64,000 nt of DNA, from contig JAPFBL010000003.1 in NCBI GenBank assembly GCA_026182355.1, positions 1,925,001 to 1,989,000 on the forward strand, given 5' to 3'. The stretch is from Hermatobates lingyangjiaoensis (taxonomy: Eukaryota > Arthropoda > Insecta > Hemiptera > Hermatobatidae). The position numbers and the translations under genes were made by a program. Of the stretch, positions 34,468-45,804 are shown one piece after another; the stretch's first letter is position 1; every line of letters starts with the position of its first letter. The notes beneath the pieces are model-generated. The model did no database searches, was not told the DNA's origin, and worked only from the letters and a program-made list of their open reading frames with translations.

Positions 34468-35052
34468 ATGGAAGTAGATAGTGATGTTGGGACGGCCTCA
34501 CCGACAGTTGAAGAATCTGAACTAATGGAAGAGAAACATCCAAAAGATAAGCTCTTAACTTTACTTGATAAACTTGAGATTCATGTAGAGAAGTTCAGAA
34601 AGGAAATATTGATTCTCGAAGATAGAAGAGATCACCTGTTTACAACATTGGATACAGTTAGAAATTCTGATTTGTTGTCTTCATTACATGAAACCGACAA
34701 AGATGATATTTTCAGGTATGTAGAACGACTTGCATATAGATGCTCAACGGTTGAAATTTCAATTAGAACAGATAGAGACCAAGCTCAGGAAGAATCTCTA
34801 TCGCATGTTAATCGCTTGATTGATTTACTGGTTGTTGGTTTTAAGAGCAATCCCATTCAGTCAAGATGCAAATGTGAGTCTTTCATGGCTGCTTGTTCCC
34901 CTCAACCCCAATGCGCCATTGATAAACAGTTTGAAGTTGCTCTCTTAGGATGTACACTAGATGATCAAAAAAGGATTAAAAAACGACTTCAGGGTCTTCT
35001 TAAGTACTTGGAACATGATGGAAAGGTAGTCATCCCCTTACCAGAAGATTAG
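34468..35052 (+). CDS. BAG2: BAG2-like co-chaperone (Hsp70 nucleotide-exchange regulator)
   Basis: A single-exon frame of 194 residues from the first in-frame ATG (AAGTATGG context), close to human BAG2 (211). BAG2 binds the Hsc70 ATPase domain through an atypical BAG domain, promotes nucleotide exchange and inhibits the CHIP ubiquitin ligase; it acts in the cytosol. Visible blocks are an acidic N-terminus, a predicted coiled coil (LLTLLDKLEIHVEKFRKEI, about residues 29-75) and the BAG2-type domain: a TVEISIRTDRDQAQEESL block, a VNRLID helix, and the conserved DKQFEVALLGCTLDDQKRIK then RLQ.LL near the C-terminus. The frame runs 60 bases further upstream without an ATG. Introns present in vertebrate BAG2 are absent here. 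Confidence 0.93.
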   Translation: MEVDSDVGTASPTVEESELMEEKHPKDKLLTLLDKLEIHVEKFRKEILILEDRRDHLFTTLDTVRNSDLLSSLHETDKDDIFRYVERLAYRCSTVEISIRTDRDQAQEESLSHVNRLIDLLVVGFKSNPIQSRCKCESFMAACSPQPQCAIDKQFEVALLGCTLDDQKRIKKRLQGLLKYLEHDGKVVIPLPED

Positions 35053-38000
35053 ATTTAATTAAACTTGTTTCCTCTATTTTTTCCTATTTCAAATACAAAT
35101 AAGACATATTTAAACTTTAGGCTCGTATTTCTGTAATGTTATTGCTGATTATATATACATATGCAGTAAATATTTGTGATTGTACACATTCCTGCAATTC
35201 TTAGTTACATTTAGCTGCTAAAGTTTGTATTTTGTGTTTCGAAACTAGTGAAGTAATACAATGAATTGATTGTTACAAGTTTGGAGGATGTCTAATGCAA
35301 ATCATGTTTGGTCATCATTGGCTGTGTAATCAAACCAAAGGAAGTCACGAGTTTTAGCCCTTTCCCGAATGGCTTCTATTCCTTATATCTAATATTCCCA
35401 CTATTATATTGAAAAAATAATTCTATTATTCCGAACCACAATAAAAATTGTGTAGACATTAAATTGAAAAGGAATGTTATTCGCAAATAAAGTCATTTTA
35501 TGGTAAATATTGTTTGTTTTCTCTCCTAAAATCTCCTTTAAATTAAATCCAAAATATTTTTTGTAATCATGATTAAGTGCCTAGAGTTCATTACAAAGGC
35601 AATGGACTTCAATTATGTATTTTCTTTTCTTTTTTTGACCGCACAAGACTTAGTGGCTAAAATTGATAAATATCGATTTACATGATAGTAATATTTATTA
35701 TACTTGTAAAATTTTTGCACGTATTAATCTGTTTTTAGTTGATCAGCAGAAACTGAAACTATACTTAAATGGTTTTAAAACTACATTGGAAGTCTATTCA
35801 AAAGTAGGATACATGTAACTTAGCTTGTGGTAAAACGTGTGTTTCTTATAAGGATTAATTGTAATTTCAGAAATTGACCTCTAATAAATAACCAAGTTAT
35901 TGTGAAACGAATTCACTTAGATCCAAATTAAAGTGTTTCTCCTGTTGACAACAAGTAAGTTATTTTTTTTAATTACTATACCTTTATATAATCATTTGTA
36001 AAGTCAAAAATGTTCATTTAATTTTCAAGAGATCTTACATATTAAATTCTGTATATGTACAGAATAATTAGGATGCTGATTCCATTTAGCTCGAGTGCAT
36101 GGTTAACATCTTATAGAGAATAATAATTCAGTTTTCAGAATGTGTTAATTTGTTAACTTTCTTCTGGCTGTACGGATTTAATTAAAACATGTCAACTTGA
36201 TTAGGGAAGAAACATATGACGATCTTTAAAATACTTTTAAAGTATTAAATACTTTTAAAATACTTTGAGTCCCCGCACAAGATAAAAGGTGGTCAAACGC
36301 CAAAAATAATTGTGGCTAGTGTATTGTTTATAAATATTGTTTTGAGGCAATCTATACTAAAGGAAACCACCCTCAACTGTTATGGGTTGCTACATAGCAA
36401 AGGTGCAAGTTTCATATGAGAGGGAAAAAGTTCTGAGAGATAAAAAAATGTTCTTACTGTTGTTTCCTGGGCATGCATAAGGTAACTGAGTAAATTGATA
36501 CCTCTCGATTTGATAGCATTACATTCAATGTATAGGAAAGTTTAGTGCGAATGCAGTAGTTATATTTAGTCAATGAAATTAGAAAGTGTACCGCTAGTAG
36601 TAGAAATTGCTAAAAAATGATGCTTTTATAAATTCTCTAGGAATGCTAAGCACATCTGATAGTAATTATTAAGGTTATTTCGTCGACTTGTTACCGGTAT
36701 CTAGATGTCTTGAACTAACTTACTTTGGTGTATTAGATCTGCTCTGAATATTGTGAATTCAGCGTTTTAATGTATTTTGATATGGAATTTGTATATTATT
36801 TAAAAAAAAAAAAAGCAAATGTCTAATTGGGAAACGAAAGTAACAATGATTTCAAATTCCACTTAGAATAATAAGGAATCAAGCTGTCATGATTTCAAGT
36901 TACTGTTTAACAAGCTCTTTTACTAATATCAGAATTAAGTATTACTAGGCTATATTTAAATGATGGTTCAGTCTTTGTCTTCTGTTACATTGTTGTATTT
37001 TCTGTTACAATACTTTTTCTACTATCACAGCCTTCGAGATTCTGCAATCAAAGAACATTTGATTTCTTCTTTGAGTACTTCCATTGACATTATTGAAAAA
37101 GAAACTCCTGATTCATTTTCTACGTGATCTACTTGCTATTTATCGTTGAATTGTTTCAATTGAATAGAACAAAGAGTTGATTTTTTTTTACTTTTTAATT
37201 ATCAGGCCATAAATACCAAAACTCCTAGCAATCTCACTAGAAATATGAGAAGAAAAGTAATATAAGAAAATGTGAATATAAAAACCTAAAATTATATTCT
37301 TTAAAACCAGGACATTTGGATACTATACAAAAGTAATTATAAAGTTACAAAAGTAACTATGCTCTTCTCAAGATCAATGAATTGACACTAATTTAACACT
37401 ATTTAAATTTCATTGCTATTTTTCCTCCATATTGAAATAGAAGGTGCGCCCCGGAATGTTTCTTAATTCATGAATGCTCCCTGTGGCACAAAGATTGCGA
37501 AGCCCTGAAATAGACTGTGGAATGAAGTAGGTCGATTTTTATTACTTGCAATAAATGACTTAATTAATTTTCTTAAATGTCCCTACTCTTACCCGTCAAT
37601 ATTGTTATAACATCTAATGTGTTGGATTATTATTCCAATTTGAAAATCATTTCTATGTGGAATATTTGATTTAGTGAAGAGTAATGTCTAACCCACTCTT
37701 ATTCTTAGCCTTTATCTGAAATATTTTGGACACTGAAACATTTATCTCAATATAACTAAAAAGTTAACTTTAATACTGTATTGTAAACTTACGTGTTAAA
37801 TTATTAAGCTTATGTGTTAAACTCAAGTTATCTAATAAGTTTCTTCTGATTGTTCTATGTACAGACTTTAAAAAATGTATGATAGGTCAACACTCAGCAT
37901 TAAATAAACACATTATCAAAAATGATAAGCAATCCATTGTATTAACTGGATTCATATATATTTTATTATATTTTAAAATTGCTAATTAGTATTTATAAAA

Positions 38001-38925
38001 CAAATTTTGAAATAAATTATTTAACAAAAATAATGCTATGTTTTAGTAAATAAAAAGTAAATGCAATTGAGATACCAATTGATTAACGCTTTGAAGTTAC
38101 GATGCTCATGAGTGAATAGATTTGTAAATAAGTCAATAACCGAAAGGAGTAACTAACAATTGCAATGTTATTATTTAACAAATAAAATTGCTGATCATAA
38201 AATGAGACAAGAATTATAATTATAATAGTATTTGTAACCTCGTTGAACATTGCTTATCAAATCACTAAATAAAATGAAAGAAATTTAGTGGATGTCCGCC
38301 TATGGATTACCAATGGGTTATACAGACTATAGATAGTTAAGTAGTATTTTAATTTTGATTTTTATCTGGGGTGGATTGAAAAATTTAAGAAATTAGTAGT
38401 ATAATAAAATAATTATTCAATTTAATTTAAATGTTTTATAGTAATTTTATTTTAAGTAATACAAATGGTAATGCAAATTTTGTAATTAATATCTGAAAAT
38501 ATGGATTATTTTTATTGATTATTATATGGGTTAATAGAGAAATTTAATTTTAATTAATACTTATATTGAACTTTGACATTTTAATAAACATTACTTGCAG
38601 AATTTTTACAAAATTTGAAATACATAATCTAATCGCCCACACATATGTAGAAATCATCCTAACAATATCAAAAGGATGCTTCAACATATTTAAATAGTTT
38701 TTTTTTTTCTTTTCATGATTATTATTATTTCCTTACAGAAGAGTATAAGTTAAAGGGATCAAAAGTGGAGTTCAGTGCCAGCACAAACGTACTTAGAGGA
38801 GGACTCTGTATCAACTGACTTTAGTGTAGAATGAGATGCTAGAGTTACCAGGTAGTAAATGCTACAATATTCTTACTTTTTACAATGTATATATATATAT
38901 TTGTGTATTTACGGAGCAGACCTTC
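35053..38925. other. AT-rich spacer after BAG2
   Basis: An AATAAA at about 35484 (GCAAATAAAG) may serve BAG2. A segment near 37440-37510 (GTGCGCCCCGG... TTGCGAAGCCC) looks like the decayed end of a hAT-like element. No gene was recognised. Confidence 0.35.
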
Positions 38926-38944
38926 GTTAAGGCTTACAGAATTA

Positions 38945-39093
38945 AATTTCTTACCCATTTCTTTGACAGCTTTTCCAACGTTCTTAGTGCTTTTTTACAT
39001 TTATCAGGTCTTGAATGTATTGGAACCCCTGATAAATGGAAGAAAGCACTAAGAACGTTAGAAAAGCTGTCCAAGAAATGCGTAAGAAAAGAA
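38945..39093. repeat. Small inverted pair of Penelope-type ends
   Basis: The left arm TTTCTTACCCATTTCTTTGA...AACGTTCTTAGTGC and the right arm GCACTAAGAACGTTAGAAAA...AAATGCGTAAGAAA are reverse complements. The centre contains two CCTGATAAATG-like palindromic pieces. An AT tract begins 20 bases to the right. It is a different family from the large element beside it. Confidence 0.5.
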
Positions 39094-39110
39094 ATAGGTA
39101 AGATATATAA

Positions 39111-39113
<3 letters not shown>

Positions 39114-39168
<55 letters not shown>
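39114..39168. repeat. (AT)n target tract, left of the Penelope-like element
   Basis: A pure TA run ending exactly where the element begins. A second AT run starts exactly at the other end (42301), which suggests insertion into an AT microsatellite. Confidence 0.95.
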
Positions 39169-39171
<3 letters not shown>

Positions 39172-39479
39172 TATGTTTGTAAAATTTGGAAGCAGTCCTT
39201 CTTTTAAGCATATTTCGTTGAACAGCTGACCGTATTTCGCTGATGTCATTTTCTTCACTAGTTTTTCAAGGTTTCTGAATACCTTCTTCTTTCCTTCATC
39301 CAAACGTTGGAGAATGTTAATTAAGTTATAACCGACATGTTTCGACTGGCTTCCAGTCATCTTCAGGGTGATTAATTAAACAAAGAGGAAAATTATTAGT
39401 CTTTGGAGTTGGTATTAAAACACATTATATAGTAGAAGTTTGAAGTAGCTGCTCTTGGGCCTGATTCGCAAGGGCTACT
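39169..39479 (-). repeat. Penelope-like terminal repeat, left direct copy
   Basis: A 311-base copy of 41809-42119. On the minus strand it contains the truncated beginning of the polymerase frame and a hammerhead-like motif (39332-39368). Confidence 0.93.
39332..39368 (-). ncRNA. Hammerhead-like motif in left terminal repeat
   Basis: CC, CUGAAGA, U, GACUGG-AAG-CCAGUC, GAA, AC-AU-GU, C, GG. The core is complete, with 6-bp stem II and 2-bp stem III with a 2-nt loop. Stem I is short: 2 bp, then imperfect pairing. Confidence 0.6.
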
Positions 39480-39615
39480 GACTGAGGTGGGGTGGATGGT
39501 GGGGTGGGGGTACTGACAGTTAACGGTTTTTTCATCCAATCAGGCGCGTATAGTTTAAGTACTCTCCCGCTACTACCCGTTTGAATATTTATTGTAGGTT
39601 TATTCTGTTTAATTA
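39480..39615 (-). other. Frameshifted continuation of the Penelope polymerase ORF
   Basis: Downstream of the stop at 39616, a different minus-strand frame carries the expected end of a GIY-YIG domain (LQIAEAIIIKQNKPTINI; the Glu is the usual catalytic acid) and a further C-terminal tail. A one-base shift in an A-rich run near 39645-39660 would separate it from the main frame. Confidence 0.6.
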
Positions 39616-42000
39616 TTATTGCTTCTGCGATTTGCAGCCGATTGAAGTTGTTTTCTTTTCTAATTCTCGTATTTTAGTTCCACTCACGAGTAGGTCTCTA
39701 GTTATTTTGGTATTATGCTTGTCCTCTGAATGTTTCTTGGGACCGCCTATAGAAAGGTGCATGGTAAGTCTTCTCGACAGTGATGTAGTTGTCATCCCAA
39801 TGTATGAATCGTTGCAGGGCTCACGGTCCCCGATTTGACAGGTGTATTCATACACGAGATTAGACTCCTTCAGTTGAGAATCTTTAACCTTATTGCTATT
39901 TCTCATCACTAGGCTGCTTATGGTGGGGCTCCGATAATAGGTTATTAAGGCGACCTTATCCTCGGGTGAGGTGCATTTTATATTCTTCTTAATTATATCC
40001 TTGAGTATGCGTTCGTCTATTTTGTGGTCTTCCGAATACTGATTTTCGTAATAAAGGTTATGTGTTATGCCTGTTATTTGGTTATCGGTTTGACTGATGT
40101 GTTTCGAATTGAGATATTGTTTTAAAATATTGTCAAAGAGAGAGTTGGAGTAGCCGTTGTTAATGAGGGATTGTTTTGTAAACTCGATGTCCTTCTGAAA
40201 TAGTTTCCAATTTGCTGTTGTTTTATAGACTCTATGTATCAAGGCTTTTATTGTTGAGTTCTTGTATTGTTGTGGGCATTCACTGTTAGCATTAAGATAA
40301 GGTGCAGAGTTTGTGGACTTCTTGTGAATTGATGTAGTAAGTTTTCGGTTATGGTAATCTATCTTTACGTCGAGGAAGTTGAGTTTATTATTGACAGCAA
40401 TCTCTGAGGTGAATTTGAGACCGGACTCGTCTTCAAAAATCTCTTTAAGCCTGTTGAGTTCATTCTGATCTTTTACTACAACGAAACAGTCATCAACGTA
40501 TCGGCAGTAGATAGTGGGTCTTGTCCCGAGTTTATTCATAATCTGGTTCTCCATGTGACACATATAGAAGTTGGCAAAGGTTACCCCCAGTGGTGAGCCC
40601 ATGGCAACACCGTCAGTTTGAAGATATAAACTTCCGTCCACATGGGTAAAAGGATTTTGCGTCGTGCATGCATGTAGAAGCTTTTCAAGGATGGTTCGGC
40701 TGAGAGGTGGAGGTGGTAGTTGGTTGTTGTAGGCGTAATCACAGATTATTTTTATTGTTTCCTTGACCGGTACGTTGGTAAAAAGGGATTCTACATCTAA
40801 CGATGCTAAAGTTCCATCAGGTTCCAGGATTTTAAGGATGTCTAGAAATTCATCGGTTGATTTAACTACATATTTTGCAGGCATATAGGGTGTTATTATT
40901 TTGTTTAATTCTTTAGCTGTATTGTAGACTGGGCTATTTATTTGTGAAATGATGGGTCTTAGTTTGTTTCCTGGCTTATGGATTTTTACGGTGCCGTAGA
41001 TATATCCTGGGGAAAACTCTCCTACTATGGTTTGTAGTATTTTCTCATCCTTCTCCTTATTTACTGTTCTAATTAGTTTATTGATACTGGTTTTAAGTTC
41101 CTTAGTAGGGTTACGGGTTATTTTCTTGAATTTTGTAGTATCAGATAGAATATCGTCAAGTTTCTTCTTGTACTCCTTGCGATCCATAATTACGAAGCAG
41201 TTACTCTTATCAGCCCGTCTGACAATAATATCAGGGTGTTCTCGGAGCTCCTTTGCTGCATCCCGCAGTTCCTTGTTCAGAAGGATGCTCGGTTTAAGTC
41301 CTCGTTGTTTAGTCGATTCGGATCGTAATTGGTCAGGAAGTGCTGGATCAATAGTGATTATATTTTGGGTTTGTAGATTTAATATATTGTTATATAGTGT
41401 TTCTAATTCTATTTTCTTCTTAATAGGGTCAAACTTTGGTTTATAGTGGCATTTTAGCCCCAGGGATAGAAGCTTCTTCTGTTTATTCGAGAGTTCGTGG
41501 GATGATATGTTTAAGTAGTTTTCAGTCATAGTAGGGAGTAGTATATTGCCGTTGTACAGTTTATTCAATTTTTTCCTGATTCGTGTTAGTACGATGTCTT
41601 CTTCATGCTTTGTAATAACCTCAATACATTCAAGCACGTCCTCCATTAGTTGCGGGTCTTCAATGCATTCATTCAGTTCAGTTTTGATGTTCATAAATTT
41701 TGGTAAAAGTTCTTCATACTTGGCTTCATTCTTTCTGGCTTCATACTTTAAAAGGTTACGTCTGTATTCCTGAGTGAAGTCCTTATTTCGGGCTGCTGGG
41801 TCATAAGTGCGTATGTTTGTAAAATTTGGAAGCAGTCCTTCTTTTAAGCATATTTCGTTGAACAGCTGACCGTATTTCGCTGATGTCATTTTCTTCACTA
41901 GTTTTTCAAGGTTTCTGAATACCTTCTTCTTTCCTTCATCCAAACGTTGGAGAATGTTAATTAAGTTATAACCGACATGTTTCGACTGGCTTCCAGTCAT
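39616..42000 (-). CDS. Penelope-like reverse transcriptase with GIY-YIG endonuclease (C-terminal frameshift)
   Basis: A 794-codon frame. Penelope-like elements copy their RNA with a telomerase-related RT and cut target DNA with a GIY-YIG nuclease. RT motifs are SLDVESLFTNV (residues 400-410, first catalytic Asp), GVAMGSPLG (464-472) and YVDD (501-504, catalytic Asp pair), followed by KLNFLDVKI. GIY-YIG motifs are VYEYT (716-720), a C...C pair, SYIGMT (732-737) and Arg/His at about 743-748. The reading frame ends early: the part with the catalytic Glu is in another frame just downstream, so the nuclease is probably inactive as it stands unless the shift is a sequencing error. The ATG at 42000 overlaps the hammerhead-like core. 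The first ~64 codons lie in the terminal repeat. Confidence 0.95.
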   Translation of the reverse strand: MTGSQSKHVGYNLINILQRLDEGKKKVFRNLEKLVKKMTSAKYGQLFNEICLKEGLLPNFTNIRTYDPAARNKDFTQEYRRNLLKYEARKNEAKYEELLPKFMNIKTELNECIEDPQLMEDVLECIEVITKHEEDIVLTRIRKKLNKLYNGNILLPTMTENYLNISSHELSNKQKKLLSLGLKCHYKPKFDPIKKKIELETLYNNILNLQTQNIITIDPALPDQLRSESTKQRGLKPSILLNKELRDAAKELREHPDIIVRRADKSNCFVIMDRKEYKKKLDDILSDTTKFKKITRNPTKELKTSINKLIRTVNKEKDEKILQTIVGEFSPGYIYGTVKIHKPGNKLRPIISQINSPVYNTAKELNKIITPYMPAKYVVKSTDEFLDILKILEPDGTLASLDVESLFTNVPVKETIKIICDYAYNNQLPPPPLSRTILEKLLHACTTQNPFTHVDGSLYLQTDGVAMGSPLGVTFANFYMCHMENQIMNKLGTRPTIYCRYVDDCFVVVKDQNELNRLKEIFEDESGLKFTSEIAVNNKLNFLDVKIDYHNRKLTTSIHKKSTNSAPYLNANSECPQQYKNSTIKALIHRVYKTTANWKLFQKDIEFTKQSLINNGYSNSLFDNILKQYLNSKHISQTDNQITGITHNLYYENQYSEDHKIDERILKDIIKKNIKCTSPEDKVALITYYRSPTISSLVMRNSNKVKDSQLKESNLVYEYTCQIGDREPCNDSYIGMTTTSLSRRLTMHLSIGGPKKHSEDKHNTKITRDLLVSGTKIRELEKKTTSIGCKSQKQ

Positions 42001-42119
42001 CTTCAGGGTGATTAATTAAACAAAGAGGAAAATTATTAGTCTTTGGAGTTGGTATTAAAACACATCATATAGTAGAAGTTTGAAGTAGCTGCTCTTGGGC
42101 CTGATTCGCAAGGGCTACT
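41809..42119 (-). repeat. Penelope-like terminal repeat, right direct copy
   Basis: Direct copy of 39169-39479 with one difference seen. It contains the start of the polymerase frame and the hammerhead-like motif at 41972-42008. As the upstream copy on the minus strand, it would provide the 5' end of the RNA. Confidence 0.93.
41972..42008 (-). ncRNA. Hammerhead-like motif overlapping the polymerase start codon
   Basis: Same fold as 39332-39368. CUGAAGA occupies 42006-42000, so the A of the ATG (42000) is the ribozyme's A9. The first codons of the protein (MTGSQSKHV) are encoded by stem II, the GAAAC box and the cleavage triplet. Confidence 0.6.
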
Positions 42120-42298
42120 TTAATTTTCCTCTTTGTTTAATTAATCACCCTGAAGATGACTGGAAGCCAGTCGAAACATGTCGGTTATAACTTAATTAAC
42201 ATTCTCCAATGTTTGGATGAAGGAAAGAAGAAGGTATTCAGAAACCTTGAAAAACTAGTGAAGAAAATGACATCAGCGAAATACGGTCAGCTGTTCAA

Positions 42299-42300
<2 letters not shown>
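42120..42300 (+). repeat. Inverted, truncated Penelope terminal repeat
   Basis: Reverse-complement copy of about 41850-42034, ending at the AT tract at 42301. A few differences from the direct copy are visible (CCAATG in place of CCAACG near 42210). Confidence 0.9.
42148..42184 (+). ncRNA. Hammerhead-like motif in inverted repeat
   Basis: Same sequence and fold as the two minus-strand copies (CUGAAGA, GACUGG/CCAGUC, GAAAC, AU, GUC). Confidence 0.6.

Positions 42301-42341
<41 letters not shown>
42301..42341. repeat. (AT)n tract, right of the Penelope-like element
   Basis: A pure AT run beginning at the element's end; partner of the tract at 39114-39168. Confidence 0.95.
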
Positions 42342-42345
<4 letters not shown>

Positions 42346-42992
42346 TAGGAGTCGGAAGATCTAAAAATAACAGTATAGTAGAAATAAAAATAAGAGATTA
42401 TCAAAGTGTTTAATTCAATTCAAATTAATTTTTTTTTTAAACTAAATCTTTACCAGATTATTAATCTTCATTATTAAAGAGTGCCTATTTAAAAGATATT
42501 ATTTCCTAGCTAAATATTTGTAAAAAAATAAATATACAAATATACATTGCATTTGTATTGAGCAATCAATTTACATTGCTCACCCTTGGGAATATCATTG
42601 CTATTATACTCATGAACCTGTCAAAGACGTTTTCTTAAAAATACAACCACGAAAAACATTTATGTTTCAAATAGCACAAGAGGCTTCGGACTTTTGTTTT
42701 CCCGGAATACTAAACAAGAATCCATTTGTTATTAAATAAAATTTAATTTTTATTTAAGTTCTTCAGAAATATAATTACATTTTTTTATTGTATAACTTCA
42801 TAGAATTTAAATATCTAAAATATTAATCAGCTATCGTTGGCTCAATCATGAAGAAAACATTATTGTCAATCAATATGAAGAAGTTAGCTATAAAAAGAAT
42901 AAACATTATTTTCTGAGACAGAACTAAAATGTCATATTCATTAGTGAATATTTTTTTGTTTCAATCGAATTTTAATTTCTTTATTTAATATA

Positions 42993-43039
<47 letters not shown>

Positions 43040-44715
43040 TTTCTGTTTTACAAAATTACTTTATTCAATTTTGATTGGTAAATAGATTCATCAAAGTAAT
43101 TGAAACAAATCTTGGTTAATACTGCTGTTAGTTTTGCAAAGGTTTTTTTTAATAAAAACCATAGTATAAAAAATTTTTTTTGTAAGTCATTTTCTATGTA
43201 GGGCAAGTAATTGATTAAAATAATAATGAAATTAGTCCTAACCATGTAGATACTGAACTCTTCACTATTCGGACTGCTCGACAGATTTGCTGTCCACGCC
43301 CAACAACACATATATCAATGAATAAACCACAATAACAAAATTTTTGAAATTTGATTATATTCTTAGTCAATAATCCTTGTTAGAATTACAATTAAAACTT
43401 ACGTGAATGTATCCTGTTTATATTGCACTTGAATTATTCAATATATCAGTATAGAAAAACTTGTTAGAGGACTACCTACAATTAATAAAAGATAGAGCAT
43501 TAATAGGTGACGAGTATAGAAGAAAAATACTCTGTGGTGAACTGCTCAACTTTACTATAAGAGTACATAATATCAAACTCGTTGAAAATGAATTTAGTAT
43601 TGGTCCTATTTTAATGTGACTCTCGTTTAGACGTAATATCACCCTCCATGGTAAGTGTTATCAAACTAAGAGATGTTCAATTTAATGATTTCATTTGTTT
43701 TAATGTGGCTTTATTAATTGTAATAGTTATAACAAAAATAAAATATTTTTTTAGAACAATCTGACAAGCTACTGCAGATGAAACTTAGCAGTAGTAATAT
43801 TTTCACTTCTTCCAGTGGAAAATTGCATTGATTCTTCGATGGTATTGATTACAGCTTGTATAAGTGGTAGTTAAGAGAACTATGTCGGGTTAAATATTCT
43901 ACATATTTCTAAATGATTCCTTTGGAGATTTATTAGTTTCATTACAAATTTGATTTTAGTGGGTATGAACTTCCCAGACTAAATGAGACTCCTTTGTTCG
44001 AACCAACTTTTATAAGCTTCCTTTTCAATCAGTTTATTAATTTCAGTTTACTTATTTTTACTGATTTAATTATTGATTTCTGACACTATACTAGAAAAGA
44101 AATCATTTCATAAAATCAAGCAATCCAGATGATCATTTGTGTTCACTTGGAGGCACCGAATAAAATAAAATTAGATTCTATGAGGGATATTGTATCTAGT
44201 AACAGGTAGGCTTAAATGTTTTGTTTCATTCCATTATATTTTGAAGCATTTATCTATCATGGAGGTATTTCCATTCCGTATTTATCTCAATACACTGGAA
44301 ATTTCCTTTTTCTTGATCAAAATATCGGTGGGGTGGGGGGGGCGGCCGTTTAATAACTTTTGCAAGAGAGAGGTGGGTCAGGTGGCCTTGCACCTGTTAA
44401 CCTGTTAACACACTTATCTTTGCACTTTAATTACACCGATTTCGGTGGCGTTTTTATTTTACAACAATAACTTATGATCCTATTGGTTTTATCACAGTTA
44501 TAACAGTATTTGTGTGTAGCCAAAATGTTCCTGTTATGTAATTACTGCTTCATGTTCCACCAAAGAATCTCTTACAGCATAACGTTGCTTTTGTGGCCCT
44601 AATCAATATGTATATAACTTCACGATACATTGATAGATACATCAATATCTACCAAAGAAGATTGAATCTGATTGAAGTTAGAATTATATATTAGTTATAT
44701 ATATATATATATATA
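42342..44715. other. AT-rich spacer, no gene
   Basis: Contains (AT)n at 42996-43038 and 44696-44716, and a short G-rich run near 44330. No protein similarity was recognised. Confidence 0.4.
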
Positions 44716-44719
44716 TCAC

Positions 44720-44955
44720 ATGACTTTTCCAGTTCACATTCATCTAAAGAGACTCTAACGTTTCTGCATATCTCTAACAGGTCTTTTTTGTGTGTTTAAT
44801 GGAGATATTTATGAGACTTCTTTCTTTATCTTGAATGACCTGCTCGATTGTTTCACTTCACACCTGAATAAATTGAGTGCCAGAGTGGGTATTGAACCCC
44901 AGATCTAGCAGTCCCTAAGGCAAACGCATTGCCACTGGGCTACCCTGGTCCCCTC
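44720..44955 (-). mobile_element. tRNA-derived SINE, second family
   Basis: The minus strand starts GGGGACCAGGGTAGCCCAGTGG (A-box-like GTAGCCCAGTGG), followed by a B-box GGGTTCAATACCC. About 150 bases of unrelated body come after that. The tRNA-like head differs from the SINE at 5336-5643. No clear target duplication was found, so the far end is approximate. Confidence 0.65.
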
Positions 44956-45804
44956 CATGTCATATTAACTCATTAAAATATTTTAATATTTCCTTTATAA
45001 AAATTTAAATGGGAATTCAGTGCAACAGGATTCTGGTAAACAAAATTGTCAATATAAACAAATCCTATAAGCACAGCAGGATATTAGTACACGTTGATTT
45101 TTTAGTTTTTATAGCAATATTGCCTTTTCTGTTAATCATATTTTCATGAATTTTTTATGTAACTTACTAATTGTATGTTGATATTTCTGGCTGAATTAAT
45201 TGTTCTAAAGTTATCCGTTTACTGTTATCATAATAAAAAATATATTACTGAAATCTTAAAATGTACTATAACGACCTATTCCATCCTTGTCATTTCATCC
45301 TCTCAAAGCATATTTTTGGTTATAGCAGTACTATGATCAGTCAAACGTTGTGACATGAGTCCTGTCTACTGGATTTGGTATCAAGTATAAATTAAAAATA
45401 TGACATTTATGGCAAGCCTAACCTTTACAATTATTAAAAAATGTTAAACTTGTTAGATAATGCTACTGTTTTTATTCATAATCATGCCCCCTAAACTTTT
45501 GACCAATAACATGAGATTATAATGCAGAATAGGTTGATGTTTTTTAACTTGGAGCCCTTTCGCCACGTCACGAGAAACCAACCGTTTCTCACGAATGATA
45601 CAGGTGTTCACTGCCTGTGTTCTCGCGGAGGCGGGCTTACATATACGACGGCGGGCTTACTACATCAACGAAAGCTTACACGCTTAAGCCAGGTAGTCTC
45701 TAAGAGATTAAGGGTTAGTCGATGAAAGAGATAATCAAGGATTAAAGGAAAAATGAAAAGGGGAGAAAAAACAAATTCAGCAGTTATAGGCCCTCCCTAA
45801 CCAG

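Larger units (their letters stand above)
39169..42300 (-). mobile_element. Nearly intact Penelope-like element in an AT microsatellite
   Basis: The layout is direct repeat 39169-39479, 3' region, polymerase ORF (minus strand), direct repeat 41809-42119, then an inverted, shortened copy of the same repeat at 42120-42300. The two direct repeats align base for base (offset 2640) with one difference seen (39426/42066), so the insertion is recent. A tandem plus inverted terminal repeat is characteristic of Penelope-like retroelements. AT tracts border both sides. Confidence 0.93.

Noticed and set aside
38984..39360. Tyr/Ile-rich frames fused to the start of the Penelope ORF
   Set aside because: They arise from the (AT)n tract joined to the left terminal repeat, not a separate gene.
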